Shown here: piece after piece, positions 35,401 to 42,680 of the stretch
Numbering within the stretch: the first letter of the stretch is position 1
Layout: each line of letters starts with the position of its first letter
Assembly (NCBI GenBank): GCA_944386475.1
Contig: CALXBH010000029.1
Coordinates: 29,530 to 93,529, forward strand
DNA length: 64,000 nucleotides
Source of the DNA: an uncultured Clostridia bacterium
GTDB lineage: Bacteria; Bacillota; Clostridia; Oscillospirales; Ruminococcaceae
Reading direction: 5' to 3'
Made by a program: the position numbers and the translations under genes
The notes under the pieces: generated by a model
Databases searched by the model: none
Told to the model about the DNA's origin: nothing
What the model saw: the letters and a program-made list of their open reading frames with translations, nothing else

Positions 35401-35733
35401 GTTGTTACCTCCAAATTTGCTGTGGCGAATGTTTGATTCTTTTTTCATACGCATTTATTTTAGCAAGTTGCTATCACAGCCGCCATCAAAAAGAGGTAAA
35501 GGGAATTCAAAGTATCTGTGCAAAAAATTTATCTTATGTAAATAATTCATGAGAAAATGTAAAATGCTCCGGTCATCTTTTTGACCGGAGCATTTTCACT
35601 TTCCTTAAGGAACACTGTGCTTAGGGCAGATTAGGCAGCCCGTTTTGTATGAAATCTTATAGAGGATCCCGGCGCATTGGCGATGCAGCAGCTTTTTCCT
35701 CGGGACATCGCCATGCCGCTAAAGATTAGCCGC
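35401..35733. other. Intergenic region upstream of the giant wall-protein gene
   Basis: A 333-base gap. It holds the wall-protein ribosome site at 35408-35412 and the terminator at 35561-35596. I see no convincing minus-strand promoter and no gene. Confidence 0.5.
35561..35596 (-). terminator. Intrinsic terminator downstream of the GyrI-like gene
   Basis: A 15-bp stem (35561-35575 with 35582-35596) whose arms begin and end with AAAA/TTTT. It may work in both directions; on the minus strand it ends the unit of the GyrI-like gene. Confidence 0.75.
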
Positions 35734-36249
35734 CTATTCCTCCCCGGGGACAACCGGCAGCCAAAACCACATGGTTTTCCCCGGGCTCCATTCATGCTGG
35801 TTGTCCAAATGAAACCCCACTTTCCAGTTAAAATGGTAGCCGATCTCCGCCGCCATTTTATATACGTCAAGCTCATGCAGCTCCCCAGGGGACTGATGTT
35901 TCCCTACTTCAAAGACCGCCCATTGGGAGGCTGGCGCTTTTTTCCGGAAAAGGCCGCTCTCGTTTAACAGCATCTGCCCCTCGGGCGCTTCCACGCACAC
36001 CGTGCAGCGGCAGTCAAAACCCTTGTCGCCCTCCTCCGAAAGACAGGCCCATATCTGCCGAGGCGTCGCGGAAGATCCTTTGAGCAGGGAAAGCTTTCCT
36101 TGTTCAGCGAGCTCCGTAAAAAAGTCGCCGATGGAATGCCCGTCCAGGTTGACCGGCCTTGTAAATCCTATAAGCTCAAAGGCGGGTTTTGAAATGATCT
36201 GTACACAAAAGCCGTGGACTGTAAAGCTTTTTTGATCTGTATGTTCCAT
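35734..36249 (-). CDS. GyrI-like/effector-binding domain protein
   Basis: The 171-residue protein resembles the stand-alone GyrI-like small-molecule-binding domain (SOUL/GyrI fold) also found at the C-terminus of AraC and MerR-type regulators. Matching features are FELIGFTRPVNLDG near residue 26, the central QWAVFEVGKHQSP, and a C-terminal MWFWLPV. No DNA-binding domain is present. Such proteins bind cationic hydrophobic ligands or inhibit enzymes; the ligand is unknown. The ATG at 36249 has AAGGTGG eight bases upstream. The frame is open 11 codons further without a ribosome site. Confidence 0.7.
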   Translation of the reverse strand: MEHTDQKSFTVHGFCVQIISKPAFELIGFTRPVNLDGHSIGDFFTELAEQGKLSLLKGSSATPRQIWACLSEEGDKGFDCRCTVCVEAPEGQMLLNESGLFRKKAPASQWAVFEVGKHQSPGELHELDVYKMAAEIGYHFNWKVGFHLDNQHEWSPGKTMWFWLPVVPGEE

Positions 36250-36431
36250 CCGATACGCCACCTTAAGGAAGGGTTTTAGCAAGGGTTTATTATGGCAATT
36301 TCATTGTACCATAAAATTCTAAAAAGTCGAACATAAAAAAGATAAAACAAAACATCCTGCCCTGAAAAGAATTCACTTTCCAAAGCGGAATGTTGTGGAA
36401 CGCTATAATAATGACTCCAACGAAAACAATA

Positions 36432-37520
36432 TTAGAAAACAGTCACTATGGTAGCATTCAGTGAATCACTTATTCCGAATTCTACTGTTGTATTGTACTG
36501 TGAATTTTCATATTTATAAAACGTTACACCATCTATCAATAATGTTCCTTTATCTTTATAACCACATTTTTCTAACAGGTCAATGTAATCTGCGCCACTG
36601 CTCCCATCATCGTCCGCTGCCATAACAGACGACACAAGATAGGCGTAGGACGTAAGATCACTTTCCCGGTTTACTACATCATAATCAATTCCCAGCATTG
36701 CCCCAAAGTCAGGCGCGTACGGAAAGTCCTGATATGTTTTTACATCCGACGGAAATTTGTTATTTGGACTATTATTATCTGTTACCTTTAATCTGAATGT
36801 AGCTTTTTCCTCTTTATAAGAACCATCTACTGTTGCATATCCAGATACAGATATAGTTATATATTCTCCCGTATTTTTTATCTCATACGCTTCTTGTGCA
36901 CCAGTACACTTCATTCCCACAGGACAGCTTGTAGGATAATTAAGATGTATGCAAGGATATGTTCTTGCTGCTTCTCCTTCTGCGTCAAACACCTTGAAAT
37001 ATGCAGATGCAAAGTGTACGTCATCTAACCTACCTATATTCTTATATGAGTAAGTAAGAATAATACATTCTTTGTAATTCGTACTGTCGTGTACATTATT
37101 ACAAAATTCATGTCTGGTTACCGCCGTAAAAGTAAGCTCCCATTGGTTGTCGACTACCCATGTTTCGCCTATACCATAAACTTTTTCTTCAGCTGGTTTT
37201 GGCGTGGTTTGTGCAGCTGCTTTTGAAGATGTTTGTTGTGATGGTGCAGGCGTGGTTGTCTGTGTCCTGCTCGGTTTCGGTTTTGTTTGTTCTGTCTTTT
37301 GCGCTGAAGCCGCTGAAGAAGTAGCGCTACTTGTTTTTGCAATCTGTTCACTGCTCGTCATATCGCTTTCAAGTTCGCTGGATGCCAGCAACTCACTAAT
37401 CGTTAAATCACTGCTCACCAGCCCGCTAGATGCTTGCAGCTCCTGTGAGCCGCTGCACCCGCTTAATGCACATAAATAAATCAAACAAACCATGCCACAA
37501 AGTATTCTTTTGACTTTCAT
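36432..37520 (-). CDS. Lipoprotein with Ser/Thr/Pro-rich linker, DUF4352/DUF5067-like middle
   Basis: The 362-residue product has a lipobox LCALSGC with Cys22. A low-complexity linker (about 25-110) is rich in Ser, Thr, Gln, Lys and Pro. A beta-rich domain (about 113-250) starts YGIGETWVVDNQWELTFTAV, the style of telokin-like DUF4352/DUF5067 domains. The C-terminal 110 residues are of unknown type. Codon use is AT-rich, unlike the flanks, which suggests acquisition. The leader holds a hairpin repeat (37543-37575) shared with the gene at 37938. GGGGAGCGGG is about ten bases before the ATG. Function is unknown. Confidence 0.65.
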   Translation of the reverse strand: MKVKRILCGMVCLIYLCALSGCSGSQELQASSGLVSSDLTISELLASSELESDMTSSEQIAKTSSATSSAASAQKTEQTKPKPSRTQTTTPAPSQQTSSKAAAQTTPKPAEEKVYGIGETWVVDNQWELTFTAVTRHEFCNNVHDSTNYKECIILTYSYKNIGRLDDVHFASAYFKVFDAEGEAARTYPCIHLNYPTSCPVGMKCTGAQEAYEIKNTGEYITISVSGYATVDGSYKEEKATFRLKVTDNNSPNNKFPSDVKTYQDFPYAPDFGAMLGIDYDVVNRESDLTSYAYLVSSVMAADDDGSSGADYIDLLEKCGYKDKGTLLIDGVTFYKYENSQYNTTVEFGISDSLNATIVTVF

Positions 37521-37542
37521 TTTTTACCCGCTCCCCAAAATT

Positions 37543-37575
37543 TTATTTCCTATGCGGCGGTTCTGCCGCAAAATA
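37543..37575 (-). repeat. Leader hairpin repeat, copy 1
   Basis: A 33-base unit with a GCGGC/GCCGC stem, 23 bases upstream of the lipoprotein start codon. It matches 38175-38207 at 30 of 33 positions; the differences spare the stem. Confidence 0.75.
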
Positions 37576-37693
37576 AGGTTTATTCACACTCTATCTTCCA
37601 GTTATTATCCATAATATCATTACGGCCTTCAGCCTATTTTACGGATTTGCACGGACATACAGGGGTTGCACGGATTTGGCAGGTGCATCCCCC

Positions 37694-37918
37694 CTAGTAA
37701 ATTATTTCGGCATAAAGTATTCTATAATGTTCAGGACAATATTTGTGCCCATCAACGCTATACTCAGCATGCCTATCACAGCCGGGAAAATCACATAGAT
37801 ACTCATAATCAGATGGCTCAAATGCACCGCAAGAATTTAGCCCAATTGCTAATATGATTACCATAAGAGCTAACCCTACAAATGCTATAACAGCACCTGC
37901 TTTTGCATTATTATCCAT
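37694..37918 (-). CDS. Small membrane protein with Cys/His-rich tail
   Basis: The 74-residue protein has one membrane helix (about 7-29: AGAVIAFVGLALMVIILAIGL) followed by a short external or cytoplasmic domain with CDFPGCDRHAEY and HKYCPEHY, a Cys/His pattern that could bind one zinc ion. No named family is recognised. The ATG at 37918 has GGGGG eight bases upstream; the frame is open further with no better signal. It lies 19 bases behind a zinc-ribbon gene and probably shares its transcript. Confidence 0.6.
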   Translation of the reverse strand: MDNNAKAGAVIAFVGLALMVIILAIGLNSCGAFEPSDYEYLCDFPGCDRHAEYSVDGHKYCPEHYRILYAEIIY

Positions 37919-37937
37919 TTCATATCCCCCTGTACAC

Positions 37938-38150
37938 TTATACTCTCCCTTTCGGAACAGTAAAAAATTCGCCACAGCTTTGGCAGTGACATTGATAATC
38001 TCCCTTTTTACCTGCGAACCCAGCAAGTAGGCCAACACCACCGGTCAATAGTGCACCACCCACAGCTTTACCGATAGAAAAACTTTTTTTATTTTGAGCT
38101 ACAACCTGGACATTAATGCTTCCGCATTTGGGACATGTAATTGTTGCCAT
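37938..38150 (-). CDS. Small zinc-ribbon protein with glycine-zipper segment
   Basis: The 70-residue protein has an N-terminal CPKCG pair (residues 6-10) and a C-terminal CHCQSCG, which together form a zinc ribbon. Between them lies a Gly-rich hydrophobic stretch (GGALLTGGVGLLAGFAG), probably membrane-associated or a glycine zipper. Such proteins are common in Firmicutes and have no known function. GGAGTAGG precedes the ATG. It is first in a two-gene unit with the small membrane protein and carries leader hairpin repeat copy 2 25 bases upstream. Confidence 0.65.
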   Translation of the reverse strand: MATITCPKCGSINVQVVAQNKKSFSIGKAVGGALLTGGVGLLAGFAGKKGDYQCHCQSCGEFFTVPKGRV

Positions 38151-38174
38151 ATTTACCTACTCCTCAACTATTAT

Positions 38175-38207
38175 TTATTTTCTATGCGGCGAATCTGCCG
38201 CAAAATA
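38175..38207 (-). repeat. Leader hairpin repeat, copy 2
   Basis: The match of 37543-37575, 25 bases upstream of the zinc-ribbon start codon. The equal distance to the start codon in both places suggests a shared mRNA leader element. Confidence 0.75.
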
Positions 38208-38277
38208 GGCAATACTGTTATAAAGGCCCCAAAAGATTCCTCTCACCGAAGTGATAAAAACCATTATTTTTCTTTAT

Positions 38278-38302
38278 TATAGTCTTTATTATGACTATAG
38301 TC
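38278..38302 (+). promoter_or_regulatory. Repeated TATAGTC elements, candidate operator of the XRE gene
   Basis: TATAGTC occurs at 38278-38284 and 38296-38302, with GACTATA at 38293-38299 giving the palindrome GACTATAGTC (38293-38302). It lies about 40 bases before the XRE-type gene. Autoregulation is inferred. Confidence 0.5.
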
Positions 38303-38343
38303 AAGTAGAATTGCACAGGGTATCATTTTTTTAGGTGATGCAA

Positions 38344-38562
38344 ATGATTGTTTACTCCCCTTTCTGGGCTACTCTAAAAAAATCGAATGAAACAACCTAC
38401 ACCCTGATTCAAAAACACAAGATCAGCAGTGCTACTATTGATAAACTTCGCCACAACAAGGGAATCAGCACCTTAACAATCAATGATCTTTGCAGGATAT
38501 TGCATTGCCAGGTTGAAGATATCCTTTTATATGTAGAAGATGATAATGACCAAACATTATAA
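38344..38562 (+). CDS. XRE/Cro-type small transcriptional regulator
   Basis: The 72-residue protein is a single helix-turn-helix domain of the XRE/HTH_26 type. ISSATIDKLRHNKG is the turn and recognition region, and LTINDLCRILHCQVEDIL the following helices. ATG at 38344 is chosen because AGGTGA lies about six bases upstream and the usual family opening (IVYSPFW) follows. Two earlier starts overlap the ribosome site. Repeated TATAGTC motifs just upstream could be its own operator. It is AT-rich like its neighbours and converges with the PutP gene. Confidence 0.85.
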   Translation: MIVYSPFWATLKKSNETTYTLIQKHKISSATIDKLRHNKGISTLTINDLCRILHCQVEDILLYVEDDNDQTL

Positions 38563-38596
38563 AAAGCAGACAAGTTCTCACCTGTCTGCTTTTTGT
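38561..38596 (+). terminator. Intrinsic terminator of the XRE gene
   Basis: A 12-bp stem (38561-38572 with 38583-38594) whose right arm ends in five T residues. The left arm overlaps the last base pairs of the coding region. Confidence 0.85.
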
Positions 38597-38654
38597 TTGC
38601 ATCCTATGTCTTGTTAAAGCACATAAACGAATTTTTCATGCTTTTATGCAAGGT

Positions 38655-38692
38655 AAAAATATGGCCCGGAGCCCAATCCGCTCCAGGCCATA
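38655..38692 (-). terminator. Intrinsic terminator of the PutP-type gene (hairpin family C)
   Basis: A 13-bp stem (38660-38672 with 38680-38692) then five T residues on the minus strand. The stem uses the GCCCGGA/TCCAGGC pattern found in two other terminators of this window. Confidence 0.8.
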
Positions 38693-38703
38693 AGCTTTTT
38701 ACA

Positions 38704-40257
38704 CTATACTCCCGCCTTAACCTCGTCAAATTCCTTCTGAATTTCCTCAGAAGGCGGCGCCGTCAGCAGGGAAACCACTACAATACACAAAACGGAGAAT
38801 AGAAACGCGGGCAAAAGCTCATAGATATCCCAGATTCCGCCCAGCGGCCGGATCAGCAGGTTCCAGACAAACACCATAACGCCTCCGCCGATCATGCCCG
38901 CAATGGCGCCGGCGCGGTTAATCCGCTTCCAGAACAGGCTCAAAATCATCAGCGGCCCGAAGGTAGCGCCAAAGCCTGCCCATGCAAAGCTGACGATGGT
39001 AAAGATGACACTGTTTTCATCCAAAGCGATGATGATCGCAATCGCCGTAATGGCAAGAAGGGTGATGCGGGAGATCCATAAAACCTGTTTATCGGTGGCT
39101 TTCCGATGCAGAAGGCCCTGATAAATGTTTTTGGAAAACGCAGAGGCCGCAATCAGCAGATAGGAGTCGGAAGAGCTGATGGTCGCCGCCAGAATACCAG
39201 CCATGACCAGTCCTGCCAAAAGCGGAGGCAGCAGATTGGTGGACAGCAAAATAAAGACGTTTTCCGCTTCGGACGCCGTTGTCAGCGCGCTGGGATATAA
39301 AGTACGTCCCATCACGCCGATAAACACTGCTACCGTCAGGGAGATAACCACCCAGACAGCTGCTATGCGGCGGGAGTTTTTCAGTTCATGCTCGCTGCGG
39401 ATGGCCATAAACCGGAGAAGAACCTGGGGCATACCGAAATAGCCAAGACCCCATGCCAGCGCCGAAATAACGCTGAGGAAGCTGTAGCTTTCGGATGCGC
39501 CAAACTGCGGAACACCGTTTACTACCTGCTGTACCCCATCCACCGTCTCCGGTGTGGCAATCCCGAAAAATTCTAAAAAGCCCGGGATAGAGCCGGCGTT
39601 TTCTATGACAGCCCCCAGTCCGCCAGCTGCTACCGTACCGGTTACAACAATTACAAGCAAAGCAACAATCATCACAACCGCCTGCATGAAGTCCGAGGCG
39701 CTCTCTGCAAGGAAGCCGCCGATGATGGTGTAAACAAGCACAAAAATGGCGCCTATAATCATCATGGGAATATAATCAAAACCGAACAAGGTTGAAAATA
39801 ATTTCCCGCAGGTGACAAGGCAGCTGGCCGCATAGACCGTGAAAAAGATCAGAATGAAAAGAGCGGCGACCGTCATGACGATTTTACCCTTTTCATGAAA
39901 CCGGTTGGAAAAGAATTCCGGCAGTGTAATGGCGTTGCCCGCCTTTTCACTGTACCGGCGCAGCCTTTTGGATGTGATCAGCCAGTTTAAATAGGTTCCC
40001 ACTGCCAAACCGATTGCCGTCCAGGTAGCGTCCGCAATTCCGCACCAATAGGCCAAGCCCGGCAGGCCCATAAGCAGCCATCCCGACATATCCGACGCTT
40101 CCGCGCTCATAGCTGTGACCCAGGGGCCTAAGCTGCGTCCTCCTAAAAAATAATCCTCGGAGCTTTTATTTGCCCTTTTAGCAAACACAACGCCAATTCC
40201 AATGACTACCAGCATATAAACGATCATGGTAATCATAATTTGGATGGTATCTCCCAT
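38704..40257 (-). CDS. putP: Sodium/proline symporter, SSS family
   Basis: The 517-residue membrane protein has about 12-13 helices and close PutP features: N-terminal YFLGGRSLGPWVTAMSAEASDMSGWLLMG, then the substrate/sodium region near ITLPEFFSNRF and GLVMAGILAATISSSDSYLL. PutP takes up proline with sodium ions; a related amino acid or osmolyte is possible. ATG at 40257 has GGAGG five bases upstream. A longer frame starting four codons earlier overlaps that ribosome site. It is monocistronic, with an intrinsic terminator. Confidence 0.9.
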   Translation of the reverse strand: MGDTIQIMITMIVYMLVVIGIGVVFAKRANKSSEDYFLGGRSLGPWVTAMSAEASDMSGWLLMGLPGLAYWCGIADATWTAIGLAVGTYLNWLITSKRLRRYSEKAGNAITLPEFFSNRFHEKGKIVMTVAALFILIFFTVYAASCLVTCGKLFSTLFGFDYIPMMIIGAIFVLVYTIIGGFLAESASDFMQAVVMIVALLVIVVTGTVAAGGLGAVIENAGSIPGFLEFFGIATPETVDGVQQVVNGVPQFGASESYSFLSVISALAWGLGYFGMPQVLLRFMAIRSEHELKNSRRIAAVWVVISLTVAVFIGVMGRTLYPSALTTASEAENVFILLSTNLLPPLLAGLVMAGILAATISSSDSYLLIAASAFSKNIYQGLLHRKATDKQVLWISRITLLAITAIAIIIALDENSVIFTIVSFAWAGFGATFGPLMILSLFWKRINRAGAIAGMIGGGVMVFVWNLLIRPLGGIWDIYELLPAFLFSVLCIVVVSLLTAPPSEEIQKEFDEVKAGV

Positions 40258-40452
40258 GTTGTCCTCCAATCCCTGATGAAAATTCAGAATTTATTCAATA
40301 TGTTAATATTATATGGCATGATCGTTCACAAATCAAGACGGTTTTTACAAAAAAGTGTACAGGAGGGAAAAACAGCTATCCCTTTGAAAAGCGGAACGGC
40401 ATGAGAAAAGAAAGAAACGGGATACTGTTTCGCTATGGTCAAAATGGCGGCA
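40258..40452. other. Intergenic region upstream of putP
   Basis: About 200 bases. A TATTAATAT-rich stretch near 40295-40315 may hold the putP promoter, but no clear -35 and -10 pair is certain. No gene is seen. Confidence 0.4.
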
Positions 40453-40500
40453 TAAAAAACGGGGCCCGGAACGCGAAATGCGTGCCAGGGCTCCGTTTTT
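40453..40500 (-). terminator. Intrinsic terminator of the 195-residue lipoprotein gene (hairpin family A)
   Basis: A long hairpin (40455-40474 with 40480-40500) with small bulges and T residues on the minus strand. Its core is very similar to the tRNA terminator at 41565-41593. Confidence 0.8.
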
Positions 40501-40561
40501 AAAAACAATATGATATAAAAGGCAGATTTTAATGGTTTTTTAAGGAAACTTACGGCTGATG

Positions 40562-41149
40562 CTAAGTGCTTTTCCAAACCACATCCGTCGTACGTTCCCT
40601 CCAATCATCAAAATATGCTTCTACTTCTTCTTTGTCAGCGTTCTTTCCGTTTAACCGATAGATGTTTTCCTCTTCGTTCATATAAGCGATGTCTGTGATT
40701 GTGAACTCATTATTTTCAAACGTGGCTGTACTGATCGCGCTTTCCTTCGAGGTGTCCTTGCTCAAAAAACTGCCATCGGTTTTCATCTCGACTGTATTGT
40801 TCTCATGATAATAGCCGTAAACGCTTTGGCCGTCATAGTGCAAAATAAGAAAATCGTTTCTCAAGCCCTCCAATAGGACCATTTCGTCCAGGCCATCCTG
40901 GTCCAGATCCACAAAGTTATAGCCCAGGGGGACAAACAGGCGAGTGCCTTCGTAAGAAGGAATAAAGTAATAGCTGTCCATCATCACTTCTTCGGAGTCT
41001 TCCGTAATAAAAGGACGCTCCACATTTAAAACCTCGTTCAATATCGCTTGTACCTGGGTGTTTTGCTGTCCCAGATTTTCTTTTGCTGAACACCCACCAA
41101 AGGCAACAAGCATGATGAATAAAATCATCATGGCAACAATTCGCTTCAT
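40562..41149 (-). CDS. Lipoprotein with EF-hand-like Ca-binding loop
   Basis: The 195-residue product has a lipobox VAFGGC with Cys20. In the middle, near residues 81-92, DLDQDGLDEMVL has the DxDxDG calcium-loop pattern of VCBS/FG-GAP and EF-hand-like proteins. The rest is beta-rich and acidic. No named family is recognised. AGGAGGGG precedes the ATG at good spacing. It is probably a monocistronic surface-bound protein. Function is unknown. Confidence 0.65.
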   Translation of the reverse strand: MKRIVAMMILFIMLVAFGGCSAKENLGQQNTQVQAILNEVLNVERPFITEDSEEVMMDSYYFIPSYEGTRLFVPLGYNFVDLDQDGLDEMVLLEGLRNDFLILHYDGQSVYGYYHENNTVEMKTDGSFLSKDTSKESAISTATFENNEFTITDIAYMNEEENIYRLNGKNADKEEVEAYFDDWRERTTDVVWKST

Positions 41150-41553
41150 AGAAACCCCTCCTCATAATTGTTTACACATTTTACTCTATTTTTATCTATT
41201 TTAACAGATTTGAGACGTAATGTCAATTAATTATTAGTGAAAAATCATCGCACGACTGGCTCACGGAAATACGAGTAACCGAGACAAACAACGCCGCTTC
41301 CGACGCCATGCCCGTTTTTGAGCGGACAGCGGAGGTGCAGCGTTCCTTCGCTCTTCTCTTTTCTCTTTTCACTGGGAACGGCGGTCTTGAAGAAGAGTGA
41401 AGAGAGAGAAAAGAACAGAGAAAAGACCAAAAAGAAACGCGGTCGAGCCACACAACAAAAAAGCAGTCGGCAACTCATTACGAATTGCCGACCGCAGGTC
41501 TGGGTTTACGCTGAAAAAAAAGATACCCGCCATAAAGGCGAGTGAAAAGGCAA
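41150..41553. other. Intergenic region with long polypyrimidine/polypurine hairpin
   Basis: About 400 bases with no supported gene. A pyrimidine-rich run at about 41351-41373 and a purine-rich run at about 41396-41427 are largely complementary and could form a long hairpin. A second hairpin with an 8-bp stem lies at 41467-41492. Short open frames on both strands are low-complexity shadows of these runs. Confidence 0.5.
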
Positions 41554-41593
41554 AATAAAAAACCGAGCCCGGAACGCGAATGCGTCCAGGCTC
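41554..41593 (-). terminator. Intrinsic terminator of the tRNA-Leu gene (hairpin family B)
   Basis: Hairpin 41565-41593, followed on the minus strand by a T-rich run (six T residues in a row). It starts six bases after the tRNA CCA end. Confidence 0.85.
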
Positions 41594-41598
41594 AGCCA

Positions 41599-41680
41599 TG
41601 GTGCGGGCGGTGGGACTTGAACCCACACGCCGAGGCATTGGCTCCTAAGACCAACGTGTCTGCCATTCCACCACGCCCGC
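41599..41680 (-). tRNA. tRNA-Leu, anticodon UAG
   Basis: On the minus strand the acceptor stem GCGGGCG pairs with CGCCCGC, the T arm contains GTGGGTTCAAGTCCCAC, and the anticodon loop CTTAGGA carries TAG. A short variable arm lies between. The CCA end is encoded in the DNA. The gene has its own promoter and terminator. Confidence 0.93.
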
Positions 41681-41712
41681 ACAAATACCGCCAGCGTAAA
41701 GCTGGCTAAAAT

Positions 41713-41742
41713 AGTGTACCATATTTTTAAAAGGCCTGTCAA
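41713..41742 (-). promoter_or_regulatory. Promoter of the tRNA-Leu gene
   Basis: On the minus strand TTGACA (41737-41742), 18 bp, TACACT (41713-41718). The -35 overlaps the ribF stop codon. A short hairpin, GCCAGC/GCTGGC (41690-41706), lies at the start of the transcript. Confidence 0.75.
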
Positions 41743-42677
41743 GTTTCCTGTGACAGAAGCTCGCCAAAATCCATCTCCTCCACCTGTCGGACATTGCGGC
41801 GGATCTCCTCATACAGCTCATCCAGGTTGGGGAATTTGCGTTCTTTGCGCACAAAGCGCACAAAGGATAACGTCACCGGCTGATTGTAAATCTGCTTATC
41901 AAACTTAAGGATAAAGGTTTCCGCCAGCGGTTGCTGGCCTTCCTTTGCCACAGTGGGCTTTACCCCCACGTTGGTGACGCCTTTATAACGTGCGCCGCCC
42001 ACCTGCACGACGGTAGCATACACGCCGTACAGCGGAACCAGGCAGCCCTCCTCAAAGGGCTGGTTGATGGTGGGATAGCCCATCTTGTTCCCCAGATGGT
42101 TTCCCCGCTCCACCACCGTTCGGATGGAAAAAGGCTTTCCCAAAAGCACATTTGCCTCCCTTATATCCCCGTCCAGCAGCAGCTGCCGAATCCGGGTGGA
42201 GCTCACCGCCGCGCCGTCCTTATCATAGGGAGGGATCACCTTAATCTCCACCCGAAAGCGGCGGCCATATTCCTGAAGCATCGTTACATCCCCAGCGGCG
42301 TTTTTTCCAAAGCGGAAATCGTATCCACAGACAAGGGCTTTGGCATTCATCTGCTCTAACAGCATCCGGATGACAAAATCCTCTGCCTCAACATCCCGGA
42401 TATCGTCAAAATCCGGCATCACCACCTGCTCCACGCCTAAGGAGGCAAATTCCTCCAGCTTTAATTCCTCGGACATCAAAAGCTTTTGCCCCGCCTTTTT
42501 TCGGGGGACCGAGTGATGGAGGGAAAAGGTGAGCACAGTAGGGATTAAATGGCGCGCTTTCGCCATCGCCACCATCTCCCCGGTCACCTGCCGGTGAGCC
42601 AGATGCACCCCGTCAAACAGCCCTAATGCTACCGCACAGGGACCTTTTACCGCTGAAAATGTTGTGATTTTTTCCAT
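41739..42677 (-). CDS. ribF: Bifunctional riboflavin kinase/FAD synthetase
   Basis: RibF makes FMN from riboflavin and then FAD. The 312-residue protein has the N-terminal nucleotidyltransferase motifs ALGLFDGVHLAHRQV (residues 17-31) and SSTRIRQLLLDGDI, and the C-terminal riboflavin-kinase domain from about 185 with GNHLGNKMGYPTINQP and the LYGVYATVVQVGG strand. AGAAGGA precedes the ATG by seven bases. It closes the translation operon, four bases behind truB, a common bacterial arrangement. Confidence 0.95.
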   Translation of the reverse strand: MEKITTFSAVKGPCAVALGLFDGVHLAHRQVTGEMVAMAKARHLIPTVLTFSLHHSVPRKKAGQKLLMSEELKLEEFASLGVEQVVMPDFDDIRDVEAEDFVIRMLLEQMNAKALVCGYDFRFGKNAAGDVTMLQEYGRRFRVEIKVIPPYDKDGAAVSSTRIRQLLLDGDIREANVLLGKPFSIRTVVERGNHLGNKMGYPTINQPFEEGCLVPLYGVYATVVQVGGARYKGVTNVGVKPTVAKEGQQPLAETFILKFDKQIYNQPVTLSFVRFVRKERKFPNLDELYEEIRRNVRQVEEMDFGELLSQET

Positions 42678-42680
42678 AGA

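Noticed and set aside
41223..41545. Open frames of about 75 codons on both strands near tRNA-Leu
   Set aside because: They are products of the polypyrimidine/polypurine runs and have no ribosome site.
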